A stretch of DNA of 64,000 nt from NCBI GenBank assembly GCA_023422835.1, contig JAFAGI010000019.1:37978-101977 (forward strand), read 5' to 3'. The notes under the pieces were generated by a model. That model saw nothing but the letters and a program-made list of their open reading frames with translations. It did not search any database and was not told the origin of the DNA. This document shows positions 54,951 to 63,755 of the stretch, in pieces. A program made the translations under genes and the position numbers. Numbering within the stretch: position 1 is the first letter of the stretch; each line of letters starts with the position of its first letter. Source of the stretch: Bacteroidota bacterium (GTDB lineage Bacteria; Bacteroidota; Bacteroidia; Chitinophagales; Chitinophagaceae).

Positions 54951-55979
54951 TTATTTCGTAAATTCTACAACCAAGTCCAGCAGTTTAAACTGGTTAGCTG
55001 CGCGGAAATAGTTTTGCTCGGGGTATTCTGTTTTATAATAAATATCATTGTTGAGATAATCTGTAAGGAAACGCAAGGACTGCATGTACACAATAATTTT
55101 ACCGGCCATATCAATATCCTCTACTTCTTTAGGTGTAAGCTCGTCTTTCATAGCTTGCAGGTAATGCTTTTTAATGCCGTTATAGAAATCTTCACGCAGT
55201 TCAATAGCATCAATATCTTTAGATCCTTCGGGCAGGCTTGGCGTCATGGAACGGACCATATCTCCCATATCGGAGAAGAAAAATCCGTTCTGTGTAGTGT
55301 CAAGGTCTACAGGGCAGATAATTTGTTTGGAATCTTTATCGAATAAAATATTAGCGATCTTACAATCGTGGTGCAGGATGTGCAGGGGATAATTTTCTTT
55401 ATCGTTGCTGATGGCATTATAATAATCCACCAGGTATTTATAATCGTCTGCCTTGCTGATGAGCGTTGCAGCTTTTTCTTTTCTTTCAGCTGTAGCTTTT
55501 TGCAATGAATCCTGGAACTGCTGGTATCTCCATGCCAGATCGTGAAAGCCGGGAAGTACTGCCTGTATTTTGGAAGTATCGAGCCCGGTAAGGTCGTTGG
55601 AAAATTTACCGAAGCACTCAGCCACGAGCGACGCCTCCTCTACCGTAGTAGAAGCCAGCGGGCTGTAAGAGTTAGGAATATATTCAAATGCACGCCAAAC
55701 ACCACCTTCCTCATCCGTGAACAACAGATCACCATTGACTGTTTTGATCAACTCCGGCAACTTAAAACTTTCTTTATGTATAAGATGCGCCTGAATAAGC
55801 TGGTAATTTTCCTGTATAGCTAAAGGATTTTTAAAAACGTTTGTATTGATCTTTTGCAAAAGGTATTGTTGACCATCCTGGTTGGAGACAATAAACGTAG
55901 AATTGATAAGGCCTGTCGTTAAAGGTTTCGCTTCTGTGATACTGAAGCCAAATGCGTTCTTTACGGATTCGATAATCAT
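54951..55979 (-). CDS. Aminoglycoside-phosphotransferase-like kinase
   Basis: 342 residues of the APH/choline kinase fold. Catalytic loop ILHHDCKIANILFD (H-x-D-x4-N) near 205-218 and CPVDLDTTQNGFFFSDMGDMVR (metal-binding Asp) after it; N-lobe with LTTGLINSTFIV and YLLQKINTNVFKNP. The pattern is closest to N-acetylhexosamine 1-kinase and related sugar kinases in Bacteroidota rather than to resistance enzymes; substrate is inference. A TAnnTTTG box lies about 25 bases above the ATG; strong terminator after it. Confidence 0.87.
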   Translation of the reverse strand: MIIESVKNAFGFSITEAKPLTTGLINSTFIVSNQDGQQYLLQKINTNVFKNPLAIQENYQLIQAHLIHKESFKLPELIKTVNGDLLFTDEEGGVWRAFEYIPNSYSPLASTTVEEASLVAECFGKFSNDLTGLDTSKIQAVLPGFHDLAWRYQQFQDSLQKATAERKEKAATLISKADDYKYLVDYYNAISNDKENYPLHILHHDCKIANILFDKDSKQIICPVDLDTTQNGFFFSDMGDMVRSMTPSLPEGSKDIDAIELREDFYNGIKKHYLQAMKDELTPKEVEDIDMAGKIIVYMQSLRFLTDYLNNDIYYKTEYPEQNYFRAANQFKLLDLVVEFTK

Positions 55980-56003
55980 GGTATGTGTTTAAGATAAATA
56001 AGA

Positions 56004-56011
56004 CAAAGTTA
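56004..56011 (-). promoter_or_regulatory. -7 box TAACTTTG for the kinase gene
   Basis: Perfect TAnnTTTG, leader of about 17 bases to the ATG at 55979. Confidence 0.5.
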
Positions 56012-56140
56012 TTTGTTTTGTAGGTAGAATAGTATTGGTAGTGATTATATTGAAAACGATTGCGGTAAAATATAAAATTTACGAAGTAGAAAATATTTTT
56101 TGGTGAAAAATAAAAATCCCCTACATTTGCATTCCCTTAA

Positions 56141-56217
56141 CGGGGTGTAGCGTAGCCCGGTATCGCGCCTGGTTTGGGACCAGGAGGTCGTAGGTTCGAA
56201 TCCTGCCACCCCGACCA
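56141..56217 (+). tRNA. tRNA-Pro (anticodon UGG)
   Basis: Cloverleaf with acceptor stem CGGGGTG / CACCCCG, anticodon arm CCTGGTTTGGGACCAGG (anticodon TGG), T arm GTAGGTTCGAATCCTGC, discriminator A and encoded CCA. Directly followed by the integrase-bearing element, so its 3' end is the likely attachment site. Confidence 0.97.
56195..56217 (+). mobile_element. Probable attL at the tRNA-Pro 3' end
   Basis: The integrase gene begins 320 bases past the tRNA and the genes switch from core to element type here. By the usual mode of tRNA-targeting elements the core would be the T-arm/acceptor part of the tRNA. The matching copy lies beyond the window, so this is inferred. Confidence 0.45.
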
Positions 56218-56495
56218 TACTTACACTAAGCAAGGTCAGAAACTCTCAAATTCTATGAATTTGAGGGTTTTTTGTTTTATATCATATCAAGAGACCCCAA
56301 AGAATATCAAGGTAAATGTGAGTTAAACGGTGAGTCATTTTGAGTTTTAAATTTACTCACCGAATAACTTATAAATAACTGTAAATCACTTATTTAAGAC
56401 ATTTATTTTGATGCCACTTGACCTCTTCACTTCATTCCTTCTATCGATCGGAATGTGAGAATTGCTCCAAAGTGTATGAGTCGAACATAAAATAA
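56218..56495. other. Element left-end regulatory DNA
   Basis: Holds a terminator (CTCTCAAATTC / GAATTTGAGGG then TTTTTTG, 56242-56275) and an inverted repeat CGGTGAGT (56328-56335) / ACTCACCG (56355-56362) in a stretch with further TGAGTT words. The repeats could be integrase arm sites; inference. Confidence 0.45.
56242..56275 (+). terminator. Terminator after tRNA-Pro
   Basis: Stem of 11 pairs with a TAT loop followed by TTTTTTG; ends the tRNA transcript just inside the element. Confidence 0.7.
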
Positions 56496-57737
56496 ATGAA
56501 TATGAAAAGTAAAAACACCTTTGGGATTTAATTCGTGTTGCGGTTACCCAAGAACAAGAAAGACGAGATGGCTGTTGTTTATGCAAGAATTACAGTAAAC
56601 GGTCGCAGAGCTGAAATTTCCTTAAAAAGTAAAGTGTCAATTAATAATTGGGATGAAGCAAAAGGAAGAGCAAAAGGAAAGCGAGAAGAAATCATAAAAT
56701 TGAACAACCACATGGAGCAAGTGCGCACGTTAATTTTTGATGGTTACCAAGAATTGATACAGCAGAACAAATCGGTTTCCGTGGATGCCGTTAAAGCCCA
56801 GTACCTTGGTGAAAATATAGAAGAAACGATGACTTTATTAAAGGTTATTGAATATCATAGGCAAGTTGCAGCTACAAAACTTGCACCAGGTACCATGAAG
56901 AATTATCATACTACCGAAAGTTATCTCAAAAAGTTTATTAAACATCAATATCGTAAAAACGATATAATGCTGAAAGAACTCAATTATAAGTTCATTCTTG
57001 ATTTCGAAAATTTCCTCATTAATTATGAGTCGACCGATCATCACAAATCCCTTAATAATAATGGGGTGATGAAACATATGGAACGTTTACGTAAAATGGT
57101 AAATATGGCTATTATGATGGACTGGTTAGACAAGGATCCATTCTCCAAGTATAAGCTCCATTTCGATAAAGTAGAACGAGGTCACCTCTCTAAAGAGGAA
57201 TTAAAGGTATTGAGAGAAAAATACTTTAAAATCGAACGATTACAAGCTGTACTTGATATGTTTCTGTTTAGTTGTTATACAGGGCTTGCTTATATGGATA
57301 TATTCAATCTAACCAAAGAGAACATAATTAAGGGGATAGATAGTAGAGATTGGCTTAAAACTAATCGACAAAAAACGAATACAATAGTTAAGCTTCCTCT
57401 TTTGCCAGAGGCAGTGAACTTGATTAAGAAATATAATGACCACCCTGTAGCGGTTGGAAAAGGTACCCTTTTCCCAGTTATTTCTAATCAACGAATGAAT
57501 GGTTACTTAAAGGAGATTGCTGAAATCTGTGGAATAGATAAGAATTTTACCTTTCACCTTGCAAGGCATACTTTCGCTACAACTGTGACTTTGAGTAATG
57601 GTGTACCGATAGAATCAGTAAGCAAAATGCTGGTACACACTTCTATACGTACCACTCAGATTTATGCAAAGGTAGTGGAACATAAACTTAGCGAGGATAT
57701 GCAAAATTTAAGGAAAAGGATGGTTGCTAAAAATTGA
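56496..57737 (+). CDS. Tyrosine recombinase (integrase) with a nonsense codon near its start
   Basis: Bacteroidota-type element integrase. The natural start at 56496 reads MNMKSKNTFGI, then TAA at 56529-56531 where related proteins have a Gln codon (QFVLRLPKNKKDE follows in frame). Translation might restart at GTG 56535, giving 400 residues. SAM-like N-terminal part, then the catalytic domain: CYTGLAYMDIFNLT near 248, where catalytic Arg I is replaced by Ala; HLARH near 341-345 (His and Arg II), LVHTSIRTTQIYA with His near 367 and nucleophile Tyr near 377. IntDOT likewise lacks Arg I, so the domain may be active. Faces away from the tRNA. Confidence 0.88.
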
Positions 57738-57909
57738 TTTGCATATGTTAAGCAGCCTTTTAGAGCCAAAGGCTACCAATAGGTGCCATATTATGATCTT
57801 CAGTTTAAGAGTTTTGTTCATTTGTATTCGTTATGGCATGATTTAGTATTAAGTACTTGTCTTTTGCCTTCGTGATGGAAACTGGATTTTAATAAAAAAA
57901 AGAGAACAC
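57738..57909. other. Gap between integrase and HTH gene
   Basis: Nothing recognised; AT-rich leader of the next gene with GAGAACACATG before its start. Confidence 0.3.
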
Positions 57910-58176
57910 ATGAAAGTTGAACTTATTACATGGGAAGATTTGGAGAACTTTAAAAAGGAACTTTTGCAAGAAATTAGAAGAAATACAGCGCACCCTAGAA
58001 AACCAGGACAAGAACCAAAGGAATGGTTGAAAAGCTATGAGGTGCGAAAATTATTAGGGATTTCGGCAGGTACACTCCAAAACCTTCGATTAAATGAAAC
58101 ATTGCCCTATACAAAAATAGGTGGATTGATGTATTATCGCTATGAAGATATTAGGAAATTAATGGATGGACGTTGA
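57910..58176 (+). CDS. Small helix-turn-helix protein, excisionase-like
   Basis: 88 residues. After a helix (WEDLENFKKELLQEIRRN) comes an HTH_17-type domain: EWLKSYEVRKLLGISAGTLQNLRLNETLPYTKIGG, MYYRYEDIRKLMDGR. Such proteins act as excisionases or regulators of the integrase encoded just upstream. Partner role inferred from position. Confidence 0.85.
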   Translation: MKVELITWEDLENFKKELLQEIRRNTAHPRKPGQEPKEWLKSYEVRKLLGISAGTLQNLRLNETLPYTKIGGLMYYRYEDIRKLMDGR

Positions 58177-58265
58177 TAGAAGTTAGAATATTAAGAAAGA
58201 TAAATTAAGCAGGATTTTCACGTCCTGCTTTTTTTATGCCCTTATTTTTAATCCTCAAAGCACAT

Positions 58266-58927
58266 TCAATACTTCTTCACTTTAAACTCCCTGTTTTCGA
58301 GATAACGCTTACATATCAAAGCCAGCGTAGGTGTTTGAACTCTCCCAAGCGAATAGATGCCATTTCCTGCGTCAATGCTTAACGCCTGACTAGCATTAAT
58401 AACGATGAGCCAATCGGCACGACTTCTACCTTGTGCTGCCTTATACAGTCCGTCAAATTCTGACCCATCTTTTAATTTATCAAAACCCTGCTTAATGGCT
58501 TTTTCGGTAAGCGAGCTGATCCATAGACGTTCAAATGGCTTGTTGCATTTGAGGTATTCGTATATATAGCGAAATATCAATTCGCCCTCACGACCTGCAT
58601 CTGTTGCTACAATAATGCATCGCTTTTATTGAATAGTTCTTTGATTACTTTCAATTGCTTTAATGCACCGGCATCGGTAGTGTAAGCTTTGTCTTTTTTC
58701 ACTTTACGATCTGTTAATAAAAAAGGGTTAGGCAGTATAGGTAAAACCGCTTTATCAAATCCAGCAATGCCGTAACCTTCCGGCATTGCCAAGCCTACTA
58801 AATGTCCGAATGCCCACGTAACAAAATAGCCGCTGCCTGTGAGATAGCCATCCTTTTTATCGGATGCACCTACAAGTCCGGCTATTTCCCTTGCTACGCT
58901 TGGTTTTTCTGCAATAATTGTCTTCAT
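58266..58927 (-). pseudogene. topB: DNA topoisomerase III remnant (exc-like)
   Basis: The N-terminal third of a Bacteroidota TopB: ATG at 58927, MKTIIAEKPSVAREIAGLVG with the TOPRIM start, frameshift at about 58605 (DALL-stop against the continuing IVATDAGREGELIFRYIYE frame), then RSRADWLIVINASQALS and IYSLGRVQTPTLALICKRYLE to a stop at 58266. It ends before the TYPRTDS region carrying the catalytic Tyr, so it cannot cleave DNA. In CTnDOT the same gene, exc, is the last of the excision operon. Starts seven bases after the DUF3945 gene. Confidence 0.9.
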
Positions 58928-58934
58928 ACTTTAT

Positions 58935-60395
58935 TTACATTTTTCTGCCTTTTGATTTGGCAGGTGTTTCGGGTTTATCTTGTTCCTCCTGTTGCTTTTT
59001 ATTTTTCGGAGATTGCTGTCCTTTCTGTAGAGGTTCTTTAATCTTTTTGGTCGCTTCATTGGTTTTACCCTCCGAATTGACAGCGGTTTGAGTTTTGTGG
59101 GTTTCTGTAGGTTTTGCCTGTTTTTTGAGCTTTTCAGGGTTTTGGAAGGAAAAACCAGTTTTACCAGTTTCTTTGTTCAGTGTGATATACCCTTGGTATT
59201 TCTGACCTTTTTTATCTATCAGCCCATCTACATAAACAGTCTGACCTGCTTTGAACTTATTGTATTGTTCATCATCCAATTCTTTACCTCTAAATGTCCT
59301 TGGTGCTTCCTGTGACTGATTTTGCTGACTTTTTTGTTGGTTATTTTTCGACCGCTGATTGTTGTCCGCTCTGTCAAACAGGAACTCTACATAACGTTTG
59401 TCTGCATTGAACTGTACTGTTGCCGAAAATTCTGTTCCTTTTTTAGAAATCATACCCACTACTTGAAGCGGTTTACCCTCCATTAAAGTTTGCTTTTGGG
59501 TTTCATCAAGCTTTATTCCTTTAATTTCGTCAGGTATCTTAATGAAATCGGTTTTTAGGGCAATCAATTCATTTGTCAGTCTGTCCACACTAATGATAGA
59601 CGGAATGCTTTCTCCTGTTTTCGGATTGGTCAGGTTGACTACACGCCCCATATTTCCGGTATTTAGTAAGTTATCCTTGTCATCTTGATTGAATTTATGT
59701 CCGAAAAATTCAAAGTTAAGGTTGGGTTCTTTACGGATACCGTGAATGGCAACCACGATTTGTCCCTTATCATTCGGCTGTAGCGACAAACGAGCATCCA
59801 TACGGGTAACGGCTGTCCCGAGGTTCAGACTCACAGGAACCAGTTCATTGGTCTTGTAGCCTTTTAGCAGCGTGTCAAGAAGGTTCATTTTTTCAAGTTT
59901 TTCTTTACTCAACCCAAGATTGTTCATCGTTTCCCAATCTATCTGTTCCGGTTTGTAGCGGTATTCGCTTGTTTCTGGTGTTGTCTGTGATGTTTCCATA
60001 TTGTCTTGATTTTCTTGTTTTTTATCGAGGTTTAACTCTGGTTTTAATTCTTGATCTTTCATCACTTTTTCTCCCTCGGGAGTTGGATTGTTTATTTGTT
60101 GCTGCATTTCCTGAGCTTTCTCAACCGCAAGAGGTGCAGGTACCTTGAAGAATGAAAAATTGCTAGGGTTCTTTAGCTGGCTAAAAAAATTGAAGAAGAA
60201 GTTGGAAAAGAAGTCTCCATGTTTGTCCACCCGCATAAACTGGTTCTGATTTTTTTTCGTAGGATCAACGGTTTCCATATTCCCGTTTTCATCAATACTC
60301 TTTATAGCCTGAATTTTCTTTTTCTCTTTATCCAATACTAGCAGTATGTCTGAAAATTGTTCGGGCATTTTTTGTGTTGTTGTTTCTTCACTCAT
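58935..60395 (-). CDS. DUF4099/DUF3945 protein (orf3-like of excision operon)
   Basis: 486 residues. N-terminal DUF4099-type half (SDILLVLDKEKKKIQAIKS ... PEQIDWETMNNLGLSKEKLEKMNLLDTLLKGYKTNELVPV) and a DUF3945-type half with two similar units (FRGKELDDEQYNKFKAGQTVYVDGL, KLDETQKQTLMEGKPLQVVGM), ending in a Lys/Gln-rich tail (KPTETHKTQTAVNSEGK). Function unknown, but it is always near topB in Bacteroidota conjugative elements, as orf3 in CTnDOT. Confidence 0.88.
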   Translation of the reverse strand: MSEETTTQKMPEQFSDILLVLDKEKKKIQAIKSIDENGNMETVDPTKKNQNQFMRVDKHGDFFSNFFFNFFSQLKNPSNFSFFKVPAPLAVEKAQEMQQQINNPTPEGEKVMKDQELKPELNLDKKQENQDNMETSQTTPETSEYRYKPEQIDWETMNNLGLSKEKLEKMNLLDTLLKGYKTNELVPVSLNLGTAVTRMDARLSLQPNDKGQIVVAIHGIRKEPNLNFEFFGHKFNQDDKDNLLNTGNMGRVVNLTNPKTGESIPSIISVDRLTNELIALKTDFIKIPDEIKGIKLDETQKQTLMEGKPLQVVGMISKKGTEFSATVQFNADKRYVEFLFDRADNNQRSKNNQQKSQQNQSQEAPRTFRGKELDDEQYNKFKAGQTVYVDGLIDKKGQKYQGYITLNKETGKTGFSFQNPEKLKKQAKPTETHKTQTAVNSEGKTNEATKKIKEPLQKGQQSPKNKKQQEEQDKPETPAKSKGRKM

Positions 60396-60496
60396 ACTAT
60401 CAAATATTTATTATTCATTGCCGAATGTATAAGAAGCGTTCATCGGTTTAGAGCAATTGGCAGTCAAAGGCAGCATTTGTCACAGTTTGGCTTCAT

Positions 60497-60787
60497 TTAT
60501 TTGGCGGGAGGATTGAAACTTTCCCTGATAAACTGGTGTACATCGGATAGTTTGTAATAGAGCTTGCCGCTAATTGTATAGTAAGGTAGCTTACCGATGG
60601 AGCGATACCGTTGTAATGAGCGGTTACTTATTTTCAACATCTGTAGCAAATCCTGATTATCTAATAATTCTTCACCGTCTATACTGTTACGGCTTCTCTT
60701 GCTTTCATCTATATGCTCTTTTAATAGATCAAGACGTTCTAAAATACGTTCCATCCACGCTATAAATTCAATTCTGTCTATATTCAT
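60497..60787 (-). CDS. HTH protein, Xis2d-like
   Basis: 96 residues: an N-terminal helix (IEFIAWMERILERLDLLKEHI) and an HTH_17 domain (LLDNQDLLQMLKISNRSLQRYRSIGKLPYYTISGKLYYKLSDVHQF). Second gene of the RteC-linked excision operon; in CTnDOT this place is held by xis2d, an excision factor. Confidence 0.85.
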   Translation of the reverse strand: MNIDRIEFIAWMERILERLDLLKEHIDESKRSRNSIDGEELLDNQDLLQMLKISNRSLQRYRSIGKLPYYTISGKLYYKLSDVHQFIRESFNPPAK

Positions 60788-60810
60788 ATGGATATGTTTT
60801 AATTCCCGGG

Positions 60811-61164
60811 TTATTGTTTACCAGTCTTCAACTTTCTGCCTTTTTCGATATAACTTTTGCCTTTTGCCATCAGCTCTTTTACATACTCTTCACTGGTTTG
60901 TACAGCATTGGCGTTTAGCATATCCTTGATGGCCCCAACGGTATAGAAATATTGACCATAAAATTTTGGATAAGCTATCTCACCCTTAGTACGCATTCGA
61001 AATATTTTTTTCTCGCTGATATGCAGATATTGGCAGACCTCATGGCTATTCAACCATAGGTCGCCGTAGCTATTATACTTCTGTCTTTTAAGGTAATCGG
61101 CAATGGCATCGATACGGTTGTTCAACTGTTTCCATGCCTCTTCTTCAATTGTTATAATTTTCAT
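60811..61164 (-). CDS. HTH protein, Xis2c-like
   Basis: 117 residues. After a helix (EEEAWKQLNNRIDAIADYLKR) an HTH_17-type domain (DLWLNSHEVCQYLHISEKKIFRMRTKGEIAYPKFYGQYFYTVGAIKDML). First gene of the operon with a 263-base regulatory region before it; matches the position of xis2c in CTnDOT. The next gene follows after 23 bases. Confidence 0.85.
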   Translation of the reverse strand: MKIITIEEEAWKQLNNRIDAIADYLKRQKYNSYGDLWLNSHEVCQYLHISEKKIFRMRTKGEIAYPKFYGQYFYTVGAIKDMLNANAVQTSEEYVKELMAKGKSYIEKGRKLKTGKQ

Positions 61165-61427
61165 TGTACAACTCTTTAATGTCGCTTATGCAAAATTGAG
61201 AAGTGAGGCAGGGTTTGTCTGCCAAGCTTTACCAATTGGTTTGGCTGTTTTTTCAAAATTTTCACAATTAGGAAAAGTCCTTGTTTTACAGTGCTTTCAA
61301 GGTATTAGAGGCGTTTCAGAAAGGAGTTTTGCTAACATTTACCAATTGGCAGATATGGGTAAATGAAAAAGCAGTACGTTTTTGGTACTGCTTTTAATTT
61401 GTTTGAAATGTAAGCTGTATAAAATGG
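61165..61427. promoter_or_regulatory. Excision-operon promoter region with repeated TTTACCAATTGG
   Basis: Two exact copies of TTTACCAATTGG at 61228-61239 and 61338-61349, 110 bases apart, each carrying the palindrome CCAATTGG. The first lies within an inverted arrangement GCCAA...TTGGC. In CTnDOT, RteC binds upstream of the xis2c promoter; these are candidate sites here, inferred only. Confidence 0.5.
61366..61395. terminator. Terminator after rteC
   Basis: Stem AAAAGCAGTAC / GTACTGCTTTT, U-rich on both strands, 33 bases past the rteC stop. Confidence 0.8.
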
Positions 61428-62177
61428 CTAAAGATCTTTATCCATGTATTCTTCGAGGGAAATTTTGAGCTGATCTAAAAAAGCGGTTCGCGAACCACTT
61501 CGTGTTTTCATGCGATGAAATGCATGGTGCAAATCACCTAAAGAAATACGAAATAGTATTTGAAACATAAGCCCCATTTTTCTAATTCCTATTTTGCCAT
61601 GCGAAATTACTCCAGAAGCATGAAGAGCATATACAAGTTCTATAAGGGCATTTTTGCTATCAGTCCAAAACACATCCTTTGTGGTTTCTGAGTTTTTTAA
61701 AACCGTATCGGGATTTTCTTCTGGATTTATTTTTGTCAAGAGGTAGGTGTACAATAATTCATTAGAAATTATCCGGGCAACTTTGTAATCAAAAAATGTT
61801 GAGAAGGCAGGGTCAATTTCAAATACAATGCTGTTTAATCCATCGTGATAATTAATATTCCCTCTTTTAAAGTAGGTGTGGTCACGGTCTGTCCGGCCTG
61901 AACGGTAATACCGATAAAAATCAGAATTGCATATATGTTCAGTATATTCTTTTTTAAGATTAGCTAAATGGTTGGAAAAATAACTGTAATGCATATTGCC
62001 ATTACTGACGGGACAAGTAGTTTCTATACGGTAGACTTTATTATAATAAATCAGTTTACCCAGTATTTGAGGTTTTATGGTACGGAAGAAATGGATCTCT
62101 TCGGCATCATTCTTAAATTCATTTTCAATGATGTACTTTTTAACCGAAAATAAAAGATCCTGAAGATATACTGTCAT
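61428..62177 (-). CDS. rteC: RteC family regulator
   Basis: 249 residues. RteC of CTnDOT-type elements is a DNA-binding activator of the excision operon under control of RteA/RteB. Recognised by FFRTIKPQILGKLIYYNKVYRIET, FYRYYRSGRTDRDHTYFKRG, FDYKVARIISNELLYTYL and WTDSKNALIELVYALHASG. The natural N-terminus seems displaced: upstream in the same frame IHNKEDKTSSVSKRLIDEAYEM can be read without an ATG, while MKYSLEKHH (ATG 62274) lies in another frame, which points to a frameshift. The element's RteA/RteB are not in view. Confidence 0.87.
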   Translation of the reverse strand: MTVYLQDLLFSVKKYIIENEFKNDAEEIHFFRTIKPQILGKLIYYNKVYRIETTCPVSNGNMHYSYFSNHLANLKKEYTEHICNSDFYRYYRSGRTDRDHTYFKRGNINYHDGLNSIVFEIDPAFSTFFDYKVARIISNELLYTYLLTKINPEENPDTVLKNSETTKDVFWTDSKNALIELVYALHASGVISHGKIGIRKMGLMFQILFRISLGDLHHAFHRMKTRSGSRTAFLDQLKISLEEYMDKDL

Positions 62178-62274
62178 TTCATAAGCTTCATCAATTAATC
62201 GCTTACTTACAGATGAAGTCTTATCCTCTTTATTGTGAATTTCTAAGATGATGTTTTTCTAACGAGTATTTCAT

Positions 62275-62838
62275 AGCGTCTGTTTATTACTGGATTTACG
62301 TAATTCATTTTCATTTATTAGATATTGATAAAAACACCTGAATATTATCTTAACTTTTTATCACCACACCTTTACATTATAATATTGCAAAAGAGTTTCT
62401 TCATAATCGCTATAAAGCTCAAAACATAAAACTTAGTGCATAACAACTATTCTTTTCAATTTCAAATAAACAATAAGAGCAAAAGCGATTTTTTCTGAAA
62501 AATCTCAATTATGTTAGTCTTATAAACTTTAGTACATTTCTTATCATAACAATCTAAAAAAATATGTATAAAGTGAACTCGCAATATAAATGACAAATCA
62601 AACCCTTCAAAAATATTACAATTTTACTAGTTAAACAAAAATAGATGGTATATAATTAAATGAAAAGATATTGATTTTAGAATTTATTAGGAGGGAGATT
62701 ACAAAATGTTATCTGCCCCATACACATGAATGAGCGTTAATAATTCATGATATACAGGCCTTCATAGGCGCTCGCTAAACAGCATCAATGCGTAAGCCTA
62801 TGCAAGCTCAGCAGTTTTGGAATTCAGAAAGAAAGGTG
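62275..62838. other. AT-rich stretch without clear gene
   Basis: About 560 bases above rteC. Longest frames are short. An AGGAGGG followed by ATG starts a seven-codon frame at 62706, probably chance because Bacteroidota do not rely on strong Shine-Dalgarno sites. Possibly holds the rteC promoter. Confidence 0.35.
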
Positions 62839-63474
62839 TTACCCTTTATCTTTTTTTAACTTCAGGCTTTTCTTCTGGTTGTAGCGGTTCATTTTATCGG
62901 TAGTGCCGCATGCTTTGATACTACACCATTTCCTGCTGGCGTTTTTGGTTTCGTCCAAGAAAACCCAGCCACACATCGGGCACTCTTTGATTCGTTTTGT
63001 ATCATGGTCAGTTAAAAGTTCCGACAACGATTGCACCGCTTTCCAAACAGGGGACAGTAAGTCGTTTGCGGAATCTATTTGACCCATAGTGAATTTGCCA
63101 TCCACATAAAGTAAACGCTGTCTTGATATCGCATCCACAATCAAAAGATTAGCAGCAGGTAAATAGGCTGATTTTTTATCATTATAATCTTGTGCTACAG
63201 CAGAAATCAGCCCTTGTAATACTTTGCGTATTTCTTTGATGCGATGTAAAGCGATCAAAGCTTGCTCGGGCTGTTCATTTGCTAATTCTTTTAAGCTTTC
63301 AAGACGTTCTCGTGGAGAAATTTCCAATTTAAAACACCACGCAATGAAATCATCATATACTGCAAAATAGTCATAGTTTTTAGCGGTTTTCCATGTACTG
63401 ACAGTATTGACGAAATTACAGCACAATACAGTGCTGTCGATACTCAATGTCTCAATACTCCGAAATTTCCCCAT
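62839..63474 (-). CDS. CGNR zinc-finger/ABATE domain protein, variant motif
   Basis: 211 residues. The N-terminal ABATE domain (STVLCCNFVNTVSTWKTAKNYDYF, LKELANEQPEQALIALHRI) and a C-terminal Cys4 zinc finger, ECPMCGWVFLDETKNASRKW then CSIKACGTTDK: the CGNR motif is CGTT here but all four Cys are kept. Members are putative stress-responsive transcription regulators. A -7 box lies five bases above the ATG, suggesting a leaderless mRNA. Confidence 0.85.
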   Translation of the reverse strand: MGKFRSIETLSIDSTVLCCNFVNTVSTWKTAKNYDYFAVYDDFIAWCFKLEISPRERLESLKELANEQPEQALIALHRIKEIRKVLQGLISAVAQDYNDKKSAYLPAANLLIVDAISRQRLLYVDGKFTMGQIDSANDLLSPVWKAVQSLSELLTDHDTKRIKECPMCGWVFLDETKNASRKWCSIKACGTTDKMNRYNQKKSLKLKKDKG

Positions 63475-63478
63475 AAGA

Positions 63479-63486
63479 CAAAGTTA
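63479..63486 (-). promoter_or_regulatory. -7 box TAACTTTG for the CGNR gene
   Basis: Perfect TAnnTTTG; the predicted transcript would begin at or next to the ATG at 63474. Confidence 0.4.
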
Positions 63487-63755
63487 TGCTATTTACTACT
63501 TAAACCTAAGGATACAACTTAAAATGTTTAATAATGTGACCGTATCTCTATCAAAAGCTTTAACACCGATATATTCATTTCTAAATTATGGTGACTGAAT
63601 AAAAATTTTACGGTTAGTGTTGTCCGTATTTTAAAAATATGTAGATTTACCATCTAAATCAAAATAGTTGGTAAATATTTTTAGATTAGTGTAGCGTTTT
63701 TAGTGTAGAGGTCGTATTAGTCTAAAATTTTAATCACTTAAAAACTTAAAAAAAA
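63487..63755. other. Intergenic region upstream of the last lipoprotein gene
   Basis: Contains the palindrome GATTTACCATCTAAATC (63645-63661) and the related TTGGTAAATATTTTTAGAT just after it (63669-63687). Possible operator, inferred. No frame. Confidence 0.4.

Noticed and set aside
54951..55979. Aminoglycoside resistance gene
   Set aside because: The APH fold is shared by many sugar and small-molecule kinases, and the sequence looks more like the hexosamine-kinase type; no resistance context.
62685..62730. Strong AGGAGGG followed by a seven-codon frame, like a leader peptide
   Set aside because: Bacteroidota make little use of Shine-Dalgarno sites, the frame has no regulated gene on that strand after it, and it is probably chance.
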